Shown here in pieces: positions 51,251 to 59,901 of a DNA stretch of 63,670 nucleotides (position 1 is its first letter; each line of letters opens with the position of its first letter). A model generated the notes under the pieces. It was not told where the DNA came from, ran no database searches, and saw only the letters and a program-made list of their open reading frames with translations. The stretch is from an uncultured Eubacteriales bacterium (lineage in GTDB: Bacteria; Bacillota; Clostridia; Christensenellales; CAG-138). The stretch lies in NCBI GenBank assembly GCA_900544965.1, contig UQXE01000008.1, forward strand, positions 1 through 63,670, given 5' to 3'. The translations under genes and the position numbers were made by a program.

Positions 51251-51466
51251 CTAGATCAGCTGAATCAATTTGAGCAGGGTTACGCAATTGATAAAGCCCT
51301 TAAGATAGATAAAGTCACAATCTATGGAATTTATTTCATTTTGAAGGCGCTCCAATTTGGACATCAGCTTGCGATTTTTACCAATCCGGTTCCGGATTTC
51401 ATCAAAGACCTGACTGTACTGTTTTTCCTTACGCTGATATTCTACATTATGCTCATTATTACGCAT
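51251..51466 (-). CDS. Small hypothetical coiled-coil protein
   Basis: A 71-residue, strongly helical protein (YQRKEKQYSQVFDEIRNRIG, then KLMSKLERLQNEINSIDCDF) with a hydrophobic tail GFINCVTLLKLIQLI. I do not recognise it. It lies between the DUF6809-like gene and the CAP-lipoprotein gene on the same strand and may share their transcript. Confidence 0.5.
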   Translation of the reverse strand: MRNNEHNVEYQRKEKQYSQVFDEIRNRIGKNRKLMSKLERLQNEINSIDCDFIYLKGFINCVTLLKLIQLI

Positions 51467-51499
51467 ACAAAGATCAGATTGAGCCTCTGAGAACGCGGC

Positions 51500-51568
51500 T
51501 TATAAATGCTCCGTAAACGAGGTGGGCATATCTGTAATATGTTCTTTCAGCAACGCTTCCAGCTTCAA
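51500..51568 (-). CDS. Micro-ORF overlapping the end of the DUF6809-like gene
   Basis: A 22-codon frame opening with TTG that overlaps the preceding stop (ATTGA) and reads LEALLKEHITDMPTSFTEHL before a TAA. The overlap and sensible amphipathic sequence suggest translational coupling. There is no independent support. Confidence 0.3.
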   Translation of the reverse strand: MKLEALLKEHITDMPTSFTEHL

Positions 51569-51873
51569 TTTGCTTCACCGCCTCCCTCATCCTGTCTTTG
51601 AAATCCAAGCGCCTCTAGCAATAGGTTTATGGCAATACGATAGCCCATGGCAAAGGCCTCCCGAACCTCCATCGCAGATGCGCTGCCGCGCGTATGTAAC
51701 ACGACGTGAAACATATCTTTATCTAAAAGATTAAGCTTGCTTTCAATTTGATCTTCCAGTTCACACGCTTGTTTTTGAAGCTCATGAAATTCTGGATTTG
51801 ATGGATGCAGGTTCTCATTTGGGTTCAGATTACCAAGGTATAAGTTGTCCAAATATGGAAATACAGGATACAT
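51565..51873 (-). CDS. DUF6809-like protein
   Basis: A 102-residue protein resembling the DUF6809 family of Clostridial mobile elements. The pattern is an N-terminal LYLGNLNPNENLHPSNPEF, a central helix pair LQKQACELEDQIESKLNLLD, and a C-terminal FAMGYRIAINLLLEALGFQ. AAGGAGGAGAATATG-type sequence lies before the ATG. The function is unknown. These genes often sit next to small XRE regulators in integrative elements, as here. Confidence 0.6.
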   Translation of the reverse strand: MYPVFPYLDNLYLGNLNPNENLHPSNPEFHELQKQACELEDQIESKLNLLDKDMFHVVLHTRGSASAMEVREAFAMGYRIAINLLLEALGFQRQDEGGGEAN

Positions 51874-52048
51874 ATTCTCCTCCTTTTAGTCTCTATAAGT
51901 GGTATATTAAACTTCTTATTAAGCTTATATTACCACACGGATATAACACAGTTAAGGGCGTTTGTATCACCTACAGAGCCTTTTTTATCATTTGACTTGC
52001 CAAAAGGACTTATAAAATGTTATAATAAAATAAATGGAGGTGCGAAAT

Positions 52049-52255
52049 TTGGCTATTCATTGTAGATTATCCACTTTGTTGGGTGAAAGACGTATTAAGA
52101 TGGCGGAATTATCCCGTATGACAGGGGTATCCAAGACCACGATCAACGCCATGTACCACGACCGTGTCCGAAAGATAGACTATGGCGTATTGGAACGCAT
52201 CTGCAAGGCGCTGGATTGTGGGCTTTCCGATATTTTGGAGTATGTGGGAGAATAA
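52049..52255 (+). CDS. Small XRE-family (Cro/C1-type) regulator
   Basis: A 68-residue helix-turn-helix protein: LSTLLGERRIKMAELSRMTG, then VSKTTINAMYHDRVRKIDYG, then ICKALDCGLSDILEYV. I place the start at TTG 52049, 5 bases after GGAGGTG. The ATG at 52034 lies before the ribosome binding site. It points toward the defence operon and has the size of a restriction-modification control protein or phage regulator. Confidence 0.85.
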   Translation: MAIHCRLSTLLGERRIKMAELSRMTGVSKTTINAMYHDRVRKIDYGVLERICKALDCGLSDILEYVGE

Positions 52256-52299
52256 GGGCAACTATTTCATACACTTTTTGGTTATGAGTTAACGCATAT

Positions 52300-52546
52300 A
52301 TGATCCTACTGACGCCGACGCCGATTCTCACAAGCAGCATGAATATCTACGACTTAATCTATTTTATCGACGAAACGGCGCTGCTCGATCCAGAAAGAAA
52401 TGGAACACGACCTACCGCGCCTGGAACATATTACGGCGCAAAAAAAGCTGAACACGCTGCAAAGGGAATTGAAACAACGCGTGCAGGCCCTGTTTTTTGA
52501 CGACTTGCGCTTGGAGCAGGCGCTTGATGAGCAAATTGCAACATGA
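52300..52546 (+). pseudogene. C-terminal remnant of a helicase-like gene
   Basis: The last ~50 codons (from 52400: MEHDLPRLEHITAQKKLNTL, then KQRVQALFFDDLRLEQALDE, then TGA) form a charged helical tail like that at the end of SNF2/DEAD-type helicases that head type III restriction clusters. Before it, another frame reads NIYDLIYFIDETALLDPERN, so the two pieces are out of phase. No helicase motifs remain, which means a deletion removed nearly all of the gene, leaving the HTH gene fused close to the operon. Confidence 0.4.
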
Positions 52547-52612
52547 ATGTATCCTATAAATTATACGGATGAGGCGAAATGCCGGTTAGTAATACGGGCG
52601 GAGGGACAGTAG

Positions 52613-53455
52613 ATGGGAACGAATACAGGCATTCCTTATGAAAAACTGGTACAGCATATCTACCAGCAAATAGTGAATTGTGACGGCATCGACACCATTG
52701 AAGTCCAGCATGATGTCACGCTAAAAGGGAAGACAACTTCCCACCAGATTGATGTCTATTGGGAATTTGCTCTGGGAGGCAATCTTTATCGCACTATCAT
52801 ACAGGCAAAAGACTGGGCAACTAAGGTTAAGCAAGAGCAAATGCTCACTTTCAAGGCGGTTCTGGATGATCTACCAAACGGAACAAAGGGTATTTTTATT
52901 GCAAAAACAGGCTATCAAAGCGGAGCCATTGATGTGGCGAACGCAAATGGCATCCCAATCTACACCTTCCGCCCCGCCACGGAAGAAAACTGGAACGGGC
53001 AAATCCCAATGATTCAAGCCGCGCTGCGGCTTCGCACGCCGTTCTACCATCAACCCCAATTTCGTATACCTTTGGATTGGGCCAAGGAAAACCCGCAAAC
53101 GGTGGAAATGATGAAGGATCTGGACTCCAGAAGCCTTGTTGTTGACAATGAAACCGGTGAACGCTGGACGATAACCCGGTTAATTTCCGTTGCATGTGAC
53201 CAATGCGGGTCACCCCCAAAGGAATATACAAAGGAATTCCAGGACGCGTATATTCAGCCGTATGAGACGGATTACAAAATCAAAATAGAAGAATTCAACG
53301 GCTTCTTCGGGTATCAAACCAGATATGATGAAACATTCCGGATCCGGGTGGATCAGCTGGTGGGGCATATCCTGCGGGATGTGACCGACGGCAAGATTGA
53401 AATTTTTGACGAGAACGCAACACTATTGAGAAACGAGGCGAAAGACAATGGATAA
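52613..53455 (+). CDS. Mrr-like restriction endonuclease
   Basis: A 280-residue nuclease of the PD-(D/E)xK superfamily. The active-site strand pair is SHQIDVYWEF (Asp47) and RTIIQAKDW with Q-x-K (Gln64, Lys66), the form used by Mrr-type enzymes that cut modified or foreign DNA. The segment NANGIPIYTFRPATEENWNG follows, and the C-terminal ~130 residues contain a C-x-x-C (VACDQCGSPPKEY) and no known domain. The ATG follows a GGAGGGACAG. It overlaps the methyltransferase start by 8 bases, so it is the first gene of the defence operon. Confidence 0.75.
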   Translation: MGTNTGIPYEKLVQHIYQQIVNCDGIDTIEVQHDVTLKGKTTSHQIDVYWEFALGGNLYRTIIQAKDWATKVKQEQMLTFKAVLDDLPNGTKGIFIAKTGYQSGAIDVANANGIPIYTFRPATEENWNGQIPMIQAALRLRTPFYHQPQFRIPLDWAKENPQTVEMMKDLDSRSLVVDNETGERWTITRLISVACDQCGSPPKEYTKEFQDAYIQPYETDYKIKIEEFNGFFGYQTRYDETFRIRVDQLVGHILRDVTDGKIEIFDENATLLRNEAKDNG

Positions 53456-55355
53456 TATCATGATGGATGGCATGAGCTTTGATATGGAGCAGGAGGCGCG
53501 AGACCGTTTGCGGTCCGTCTTTCCCGACTGCTTCTCCGACGGGAAACTGGATATCGACAAACTGCTCTCCCTTTGCGGCGAATACATCGACAATGACTTT
53601 GAGAAATACAAGTTCGAGTGGAAGGGCAAGACCGAGTGCCTGCGCCTGGCTCGCAAGCGCTCCACCGGCACCCTGCGCCCCTGCCCCGAGGAGAGCGTGA
53701 ACTTCGATGAAACGAAGAATCTGTACATAGAGGGCGACAATCTGGAGGTACTCAAGCTGCTTCAGAACGCCTATTTCCGGCGCGTAAAGATGATTTATAT
53801 CGACCCTCCCTACAACACCGGTAACGACTTCGTCTATGAGGACGACTTCCGCGACCCCATGGCGCGGTATAAGGAAGTGACCGAGCAGACCACAAAATCC
53901 AACCCAGAGACCATGGGACGCTTTCACACCAACTGGCTCAATATGATGTATCCCCGCCTGCGGCTGGCGGTAAATTTGTTGCGGGATGATGGGGTTTGTT
54001 TTATTAGCATCGATGATAATGAGGTTCATAATCTCCGCAAGCTTTGCGATGAGGTATTTGGAGAAGAAAATTTTGAAGGCCATATTCACTGGCGTAGACG
54101 ACATAATCAGCCCAATGATAAGACAAAAATGATAGGTTTGGTTGCTGAACATATTCTCGCATATGCAAAAGACAGCGAGAAGCTTTGTGCAGCAGGAGTT
54201 GGTAAAATAGATTTGACCGGCAATTTTTCTAATCCGGATAATGACCCGCGTGGAGATTGGGCATCAAAACCGTGGAAGGTAGGCTCAGATCAGTCAGGTA
54301 GCAGATATACTATAACTACCCCTAATGGTGTTACACTGGATGAAGAGTGGATGGGCGAAGAAACAACATACAAAGAACTATTAGCTGATAATAGAATAAT
54401 CTTTCCTCGTGGCGGAGATGGTATGCCAAGAAAAAAGTATTTCCGATATGAACGGGCGGAAGAAGGACAATGTGCTACTAATTGGTGGGATCATACACAA
54501 TTTGGACACAATCAGGGCGCCAACGATTGCATGACTGAATTATTCGGCGTGAAAAATGTCTTTAGCAATCCCAAACCAGTCGAACTTTTAAGAGGTCTTA
54601 TCCAAATATCAGGTGCAAAAAATGATGATATTATTTTAGATTTTTTCTCTGGCTCAGCTACCACAGCTCATGCCGTAATGCAAATATGTGAAGAGACTAA
54701 ACAACATCTGAATTTCATTCTCGTTCAGTTTCCGGAAAATTTAGATAAAAACTATGCTGCTTCATCTGGGAAAACGAAAAAGCAGCTTAAAGTATCAATT
54801 GATTTTTTGGATTCTATTGGAAAATCGCATTATTTGACTGAAATCGGCAAGGAGCGCATCCGCCGTGTGGGCGCAAAGATGCTGGAGGAACAAAACGTCC
54901 AGACCACCCTTGGCGATGAAGCCAAGCCGCCGCTGGACATCGGCTTCAAGGTATTCAAGCTGGATACTTCCAACCTAAAAACCTGGGACAGCACACCGGT
55001 AAGTGAAGATCAGCTAGAATTACTGTTTGAGCGCATGAACAGCATGATCGACCGTGTCAAGGATGATCGCACCGATTTGGACATGGTCTATGAAGTCATG
55101 CTCAAGCTGGGCGTACCACTGACTATGCCTGTGATTCCGATGGAGATTAACGGCAAGCGGGTCTATTCCATCCAGGAGGGTACCACGCTGCTGGTTTGCC
55201 TGGTAGAGGGCATCTCCTCAGAGGATGTGGAGGCGCTGGCGGACTACGACCCGACGAAAATCATTCTGGCAAAGAGCAGCTTGGCCGACGACACCGCCAT
55301 GAGCAATGCCTATTACATCTTGCGGAACCGCGGGATTGAGTTAAAATTGGTATGA
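53448..55355 (+). CDS. Type III restriction-modification methyltransferase (Mod)
   Basis: A 635-residue N6-adenine or N4-cytosine methyltransferase of the beta group (order: catalytic motif, recognition domain, AdoMet motif). The catalytic DPPYNTG is at residues 119-125 (MIYIDPPYNTGNDFVYEDDF). The AdoMet-binding motif is DIILDFFSGSATTAHAVMQ near 395. The long middle part (~185-450) is the target recognition domain and is visibly more AT-rich than both flanks, a sign of domain exchange. The C-terminal ~180 residues return to the flanking composition. It supplies sequence specificity to the Res protein encoded two genes downstream. Confidence 0.92.
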   Translation: MDNIMMDGMSFDMEQEARDRLRSVFPDCFSDGKLDIDKLLSLCGEYIDNDFEKYKFEWKGKTECLRLARKRSTGTLRPCPEESVNFDETKNLYIEGDNLEVLKLLQNAYFRRVKMIYIDPPYNTGNDFVYEDDFRDPMARYKEVTEQTTKSNPETMGRFHTNWLNMMYPRLRLAVNLLRDDGVCFISIDDNEVHNLRKLCDEVFGEENFEGHIHWRRRHNQPNDKTKMIGLVAEHILAYAKDSEKLCAAGVGKIDLTGNFSNPDNDPRGDWASKPWKVGSDQSGSRYTITTPNGVTLDEEWMGEETTYKELLADNRIIFPRGGDGMPRKKYFRYERAEEGQCATNWWDHTQFGHNQGANDCMTELFGVKNVFSNPKPVELLRGLIQISGAKNDDIILDFFSGSATTAHAVMQICEETKQHLNFILVQFPENLDKNYAASSGKTKKQLKVSIDFLDSIGKSHYLTEIGKERIRRVGAKMLEEQNVQTTLGDEAKPPLDIGFKVFKLDTSNLKTWDSTPVSEDQLELLFERMNSMIDRVKDDRTDLDMVYEVMLKLGVPLTMPVIPMEINGKRVYSIQEGTTLLVCLVEGISSEDVEALADYDPTKIILAKSSLADDTAMSNAYYILRNRGIELKLV

Positions 55356-55370
55356 GGGAGTGATTCACTT

Positions 55371-56246
55371 ATGCGTGACAAAATATTTATAAGCTACAGC
55401 CACGAAGACGAAAGTTATCTCAACGCCCTAAAAATACATTTGCATCCTTTGGAACTTACGGACAAGCTAGAGGAATGGGATGACCAGAAGATTTTAGTTG
55501 GCGGAGATTGGGAAAAAGAAATTATGACCGCCATTAATGAAACGGCTGTCGCGATATTGTTGATTTCAAAAGATTTTCTTGCATCTGATTATATCCTGAA
55601 AAAAGAATTGCCTCTCTTGTTGGAGGCTTATGAGAATGAAAAAATCAGAATAATCCCTGTTATTTTGACAACCTGTATTTTTTCTCAGTTAAAAACGCTC
55701 AGTAAATTACAGGCGGTCAACAGTCCGGATAAGCCACTTTGCGGTATGAAAGAGGATGAACAGGATAAAGTCTGGGTTAATGTCGTTGCCTTAACTGCGC
55801 AGGCATATGAAACGTATAAAAACACAAGCAGGATAGACTTTATCTCTCCTGTGGAAATAGTATCACATCTCTCCTCTTTAGCCGACCCGTCCACAGGCAG
55901 TAGAAGTTTTTTGGCAAGTGCATATGAGAGGATTGAAAGCATGAGTGATTTTTTAATGCCAGATGAAGCCAGGTGGTATCATGGGCGGATTGTCAAAGCA
56001 AGGGGCCATTTGCGTGATGATTTTCGATGCTATTTATTGAATAAGTTGGTTTATAACCATGAGGAAGATCCTGTGCCAAATGAGACGCATTGGCTTTTTT
56101 ATAGAGCTACGCAGTTTGCCGATTTATACGCTGGCGATAAGGTTATGTTTAGGGTTAGCAAAATAGACAATCTGAGAAATTGGCACGACATATCAAATAC
56201 ACGCAATATCTATATTACCGAACTTTATGTAGATAAGAAGAGGTAA
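55371..56246 (+). CDS. TIR-domain protein inside the type III R-M operon
   Basis: The 291-residue protein starts with a TIR domain: DKIFISYSHEDESYLNALKI, then DWEKEIMTAINETAVAILLI, then SKDFLASDYILKKELPLLLE. Glu79 (KKELP) occupies the position of the catalytic NADase Glu. After a helical linker (~150-195) the last ~90 residues (RWYHGRIVKARGHL, HWLFYRATQFADL, GDKVMFRVSKIDNL, NTRNIYITELYV) follow the strand order of a cold-shock/OB fold, suggesting a nucleic-acid sensor. GAGGGAG precedes the ATG. It lies 15 bases after mod and 4 bases before res. Many TIR proteins deplete NAD+ on infection. A role as suicide arm of this R-M system is an inference. Confidence 0.85.
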   Translation: MRDKIFISYSHEDESYLNALKIHLHPLELTDKLEEWDDQKILVGGDWEKEIMTAINETAVAILLISKDFLASDYILKKELPLLLEAYENEKIRIIPVILTTCIFSQLKTLSKLQAVNSPDKPLCGMKEDEQDKVWVNVVALTAQAYETYKNTSRIDFISPVEIVSHLSSLADPSTGSRSFLASAYERIESMSDFLMPDEARWYHGRIVKARGHLRDDFRCYLLNKLVYNHEEDPVPNETHWLFYRATQFADLYAGDKVMFRVSKIDNLRNWHDISNTRNIYITELYVDKKR

Positions 56247-56250
56247 TGAT

Positions 56251-59200
56251 ATGAAGTTAAAATTCAAAAATCAGAAATTTCAAACTGATGCGGTCAATGC
56301 TGTGGTCGACCTGTTTACCGGTCAGGATAAGTGCCAGAGTACATTCGCTGTGGAGCAGGACGCTCAGATGAACCTGCTGCAAAATGATTTCGGCATTGGG
56401 AACGCGCTGCTTATCGATAAAGATACGCTGCGCGAAAACATGCATGCTGTGCAAAAGCGAAGCAATCTGCCCCTGACTGATGATGTGGATGAGATGCGGT
56501 TTTGCGTGGAAATGGAGACCGGAACTGGCAAGACTTACGTCTACACGAAAACCATTTTTGAACTGCACAAGCGTTGCGGGTTCACCAAATTTATCATTGT
56601 GGTTCCCTCGGTTGCCATCCGTGAGGGCGTGTACAAGTCTTTTGAGATAACACAAAGTCACTTTTCTACACAATACGATAATGTCCCATTTCGCTATTTT
56701 ATCTACAACAGCTCAAAACTCTCCGATGTCCGGCAATTCGCCACCTCCTCCAATATCGAGGTCATGATTATCAACATAGACGCCTTCAAAAAGGCAGAAA
56801 ATATCATTAATCAGGCGCATGACAAGCTGAATGGCGAGACCGCTATGCGCTACCTACAGGACACAAATCCTGTGGTCATCGTGGATGAGCCGCAGTCGGT
56901 GGACAATACCCCCAAAGCGCGGGAAGCCATCGAGTCGCTAAATCCATTGTGCGTGCTGCGCTATAGCGCCACTCACCGGGATAAAATCAACCTGCTCTAT
57001 CGTCTGACGCCGGTGGATGCCTATCAGATGGGGTTGGTAAAGCAAATTTGCGTATCCAGCAACACCATTGAGAGTGGCTTTAATAAACCATACATTCGGT
57101 TGCTTTCCGTTTCCATGGAGAAAGGCTTCAAGGCAAAAGTAGAGCTGGATGTTCGTGGTAAAAATGGAACGGTGTCGCGCAAGACCCTGACTATCAAACC
57201 CGGCTCTGATCTCTATCTGCTCTCCGGTGAACGGAAATTGTACGAGGGGTATACCGTCACGGAAATCGATTGCACACTAGGCTTTGAATGCATTGAGTTT
57301 GGCAACACCGAAACCGTGCAACTGGGTAAGGCCATTGGAAGTGTAGACGAAGACGCCATCAAGCGGGCGCAAATTCGCCGCACCATTGAAACCCATCTGG
57401 AAAAGGAATTGCGTTACTATGACATGGGTATCAAAGTGCTATCCCTGTTTTTCATCGACGAGGTGGCCAAGTACCGCACGTCAGAGGGGGAGAAAGGTCT
57501 CTATGCCAAGATGTTCGAGGAATGCTACGAGGAGCTTATGGCCCTTCCGAAATTTGCAGAACTAAAGAATCGTTTCCCTTCCCATGACGGCATCCATGAC
57601 GGCTATTTCTCACAGGATAAAAAGGGAAAGCTTAAGGATACCAAGGGCGACACTCTCGCCGATTATGACACCTACAACACCATTATGAAAGACAAGGAGT
57701 GGCTGCTCAGCTTTGATTGCCCTTTGCGCTTCATTTTCTCCCATTCGGCGCTCAAGGAGGGCTGGGACAATCCAAATGTATTTCAGGTTTGTACGCTGAT
57801 CGAACAAAAATCCACCTTTACCTGCCGTCAAAAGATCGGGCGCGGCCTGCGCCTTTGCGTCAATCAGGAAGGAGAGCGAATCGAGGATAAAAATATCAAC
57901 CAGTTGCACGTCATGGCAAACGAGAGTTTGGCTGAGTTTGCCGATGCACTTCAAAAAGAGATTGAGGCAGAGACCGGCGTCAAATTCGGTACATTGCAGA
58001 TAGAGCTCTTCTCAGGCATACCTTATACGGAAACCACGATTCAGGTGAAAACGATTGATATGGCTGATGCAAACAGGATTTTGGAATACATGGCCCAAAA
58101 TGACTTTACCACCATTGGAGGTAAGCCTACGGAGAAAGCGAAAGCCGCAATTGTAGAAGGCTTGACGGCTGTCCCCTCAGAGTTGGAACGGGTGAAGGAG
58201 CAAATCGCCGCTGCAATCAATCATGACGAAGGTGTTACTGCGGATTCCCTCGTCGGCACGCCCTATCATGAGTCCGTTGCAGTTGATAAAATGGTTTCCT
58301 ATGAGGAAGCGGCGGAGCTGATGAATCACTTCTATAAAATAGGCTATATCTCCAAAACCGGCAAAATAAAAGACACCATGAAAAACGCACTACGCAATGG
58401 AACGCTTGATTTACCTGCGAAGTTTGAAGCTGCCCGGGATCGCTTTGAGGATATCATCAGCAGAGCCAGCAAGGTGCCGCCTATCCGCGATGCATCGCGC
58501 GATGTCGTGGTACGGCTGAACAAAAAAGCGATTCTCTCGCCGGAGTTCTTTGAACTATGGGATAAGATTAAGCAAAAAACGATGTATCGCGTTCAGATTG
58601 ACAGCGAAAAGTTGGTAGAGGACTGCGTGAAAGACCTTGCTGCCATGCCGCCGATTCCCAAGACCCGTCTAGTGTCCCGGACAGCGGATATTGACATCAG
58701 GCATGAAGGCATCACCCATATAGAGTGCGGAATCCGGTCGACAGACGTTCAGGACGATTATACTTATCTGCCGGACATCCTCGCCATTGTCAGTGAGGAG
58801 GCACTCCTGCTTGAATCCACTGTATTGGAGATTCTCGAAAAGAGTGGGCGTGTTGCAGATTTTGTGCGCAATCCCCAGTTATTTATGAAAAACTTTTTGG
58901 ATATTATAAAGGCAAATCGGCATCGATTGGCCATTGACGGTATCCGCTACGTGAAGCTGGACGGTGAGGAGTATTATGCACAGGAAATTTTTGGTGCACA
59001 AGAGCTTATAGCAAATCTTGATAAAAATGCTGTGGCTGTAAAGAACAGCGTTTACGACCATATTATCTACGACAGCAGCACAGTAGAATACCCCTTTGCA
59101 GTGGCATTGAATCGGGATCCCGACGTGAAGTTGTTCTTCAAAATACCCGCCAGCTTCAAGATTGAAACGCCTATCGGTACTTATAACCCCGACTGGGCCG

Positions 59201-59391
59201 TTTATTTGGACTGTGATGGTGTAAAGAAGATGTACTTTGTTCTGGAAACCAAAGGGACCACCAACCTGTTCGATTTTCGTGGCCCGGAACGGTTGAAGAT
59301 CCACTGTGGTAAGCGACACTTTAAGGCATTGGAGAATGATGTGGAGTTTATAGTGGCTGAAGATTGGGAGGAAATAAAAAAGAGTATCTAG
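56251..59391 (+). CDS. Type III restriction enzyme Res subunit (helicase-nuclease)
   Basis: A 1046-residue ATP-dependent helicase-endonuclease. Superfamily 2 motifs: Walker A METGTGKTYVYTKTIFEL near residue 89, Walker B VIVDEPQSVD near 209 (DEPQ rather than DEAD), motif III RYSATHRDK, motif V SALKEGWDNPNVFQVC and motif VI QKIGRGLRL near 527. The C-terminal nuclease has NPDWAVYLDCDG and FVLETKGT, the PD...(D/E)xK pattern, near 976-1000. All catalytic parts are intact. With Mod it should cleave DNA having inversely oriented unmethylated sites. It is the last gene of the operon. Confidence 0.94.
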   Translation: MKLKFKNQKFQTDAVNAVVDLFTGQDKCQSTFAVEQDAQMNLLQNDFGIGNALLIDKDTLRENMHAVQKRSNLPLTDDVDEMRFCVEMETGTGKTYVYTKTIFELHKRCGFTKFIIVVPSVAIREGVYKSFEITQSHFSTQYDNVPFRYFIYNSSKLSDVRQFATSSNIEVMIINIDAFKKAENIINQAHDKLNGETAMRYLQDTNPVVIVDEPQSVDNTPKAREAIESLNPLCVLRYSATHRDKINLLYRLTPVDAYQMGLVKQICVSSNTIESGFNKPYIRLLSVSMEKGFKAKVELDVRGKNGTVSRKTLTIKPGSDLYLLSGERKLYEGYTVTEIDCTLGFECIEFGNTETVQLGKAIGSVDEDAIKRAQIRRTIETHLEKELRYYDMGIKVLSLFFIDEVAKYRTSEGEKGLYAKMFEECYEELMALPKFAELKNRFPSHDGIHDGYFSQDKKGKLKDTKGDTLADYDTYNTIMKDKEWLLSFDCPLRFIFSHSALKEGWDNPNVFQVCTLIEQKSTFTCRQKIGRGLRLCVNQEGERIEDKNINQLHVMANESLAEFADALQKEIEAETGVKFGTLQIELFSGIPYTETTIQVKTIDMADANRILEYMAQNDFTTIGGKPTEKAKAAIVEGLTAVPSELERVKEQIAAAINHDEGVTADSLVGTPYHESVAVDKMVSYEEAAELMNHFYKIGYISKTGKIKDTMKNALRNGTLDLPAKFEAARDRFEDIISRASKVPPIRDASRDVVVRLNKKAILSPEFFELWDKIKQKTMYRVQIDSEKLVEDCVKDLAAMPPIPKTRLVSRTADIDIRHEGITHIECGIRSTDVQDDYTYLPDILAIVSEEALLLESTVLEILEKSGRVADFVRNPQLFMKNFLDIIKANRHRLAIDGIRYVKLDGEEYYAQEIFGAQELIANLDKNAVAVKNSVYDHIIYDSSTVEYPFAVALNRDPDVKLFFKIPASFKIETPIGTYNPDWAVYLDCDGVKKMYFVLETKGTTNLFDFRGPERLKIHCGKRHFKALENDVEFIVAEDWEEIKKSI

Positions 59392-59498
59392 GAGTACGCA
59401 AGGGCCGGGGTGATGACATCTTTATAAGCATAATAAAGAATTTTAATAACCCTAAGGGAAAGCCCCTTTACTTGTGGATTCTGCAAACAGTATATATA

Positions 59499-59532
59499 GG
59501 AAAGCCAGAAACATTGTTGTTTCGGGCTTTCC
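59499..59532 (+). terminator. Terminator after res
   Basis: GGAAAGCC and GAAACA pair with TTGTTTC and GGGCTTTCC (one A/G mismatch, small loop), followed by TTCTTCG. It closes the defence operon about 110 bases after its stop. Confidence 0.8.
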
Positions 59533-59772
59533 TTCTTCGTAGCTCTTAAGAGGTTTAAAGCGATTGATCAAAAAACTTTCGTAACCTCCCTGGGCATCTG
59601 AAAAAAGTTGCTCAGACTCCAAACGAACACAAAATACCATATATCTCAGATTGGTATCCCGATAAAGGTATTGCGGAAAAAACAAATGAATAAATATCGC
59701 CGGCGCCAAAGACAAATTTCACTGTTTCTGCAAAACAGTCTGTGTGCGAGTATTTTCCTTGTGCTTACTTTA
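59533..59772. other. Spacer right of the defence operon
   Basis: No gene. The minus strand reads FCVRLESEQLFSDAQGGYES, then LINRFKPLKSYEEGKPET, with no start or recognised family. Part of this reading runs through the terminator hairpin, so it is probably not translated. Confidence 0.35.
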
Positions 59773-59901
59773 TCAGGGGATTATAATTAAGACAAAGTAG
59801 TCCAAGGCAGGTGAGCCGATGTTTTTAAGCTCTGTATCTTCCCGTATTCGCAATCGTGTTTTATTTCCACAGATAGGACATAATATCCATTGCTCATTCA
59901 A
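59773..59901 (-). pseudogene. Truncated cysteine-rich KTR-domain protein
   Basis: The first 26 codons (EQWILCPICGNKTRLRIRED, TELKN) match the small cysteine-rich KTR protein carried by Tn916-type elements. The second zinc knuckle that should follow is replaced by unrelated sequence (IGSPALDYFV...) to a stop. Only half a zinc ribbon remains, so it is a fragment. It overlaps the end of the methyltransferase gene by a few bases and marks an old junction with conjugative-transposon DNA. Confidence 0.8.

Noticed and set aside
54000..54840. AT-rich middle of mod as a separate inserted gene
   Set aside because: The reading frame is continuous and both catalytic motifs flank it. It is the recognition domain, not an insertion.
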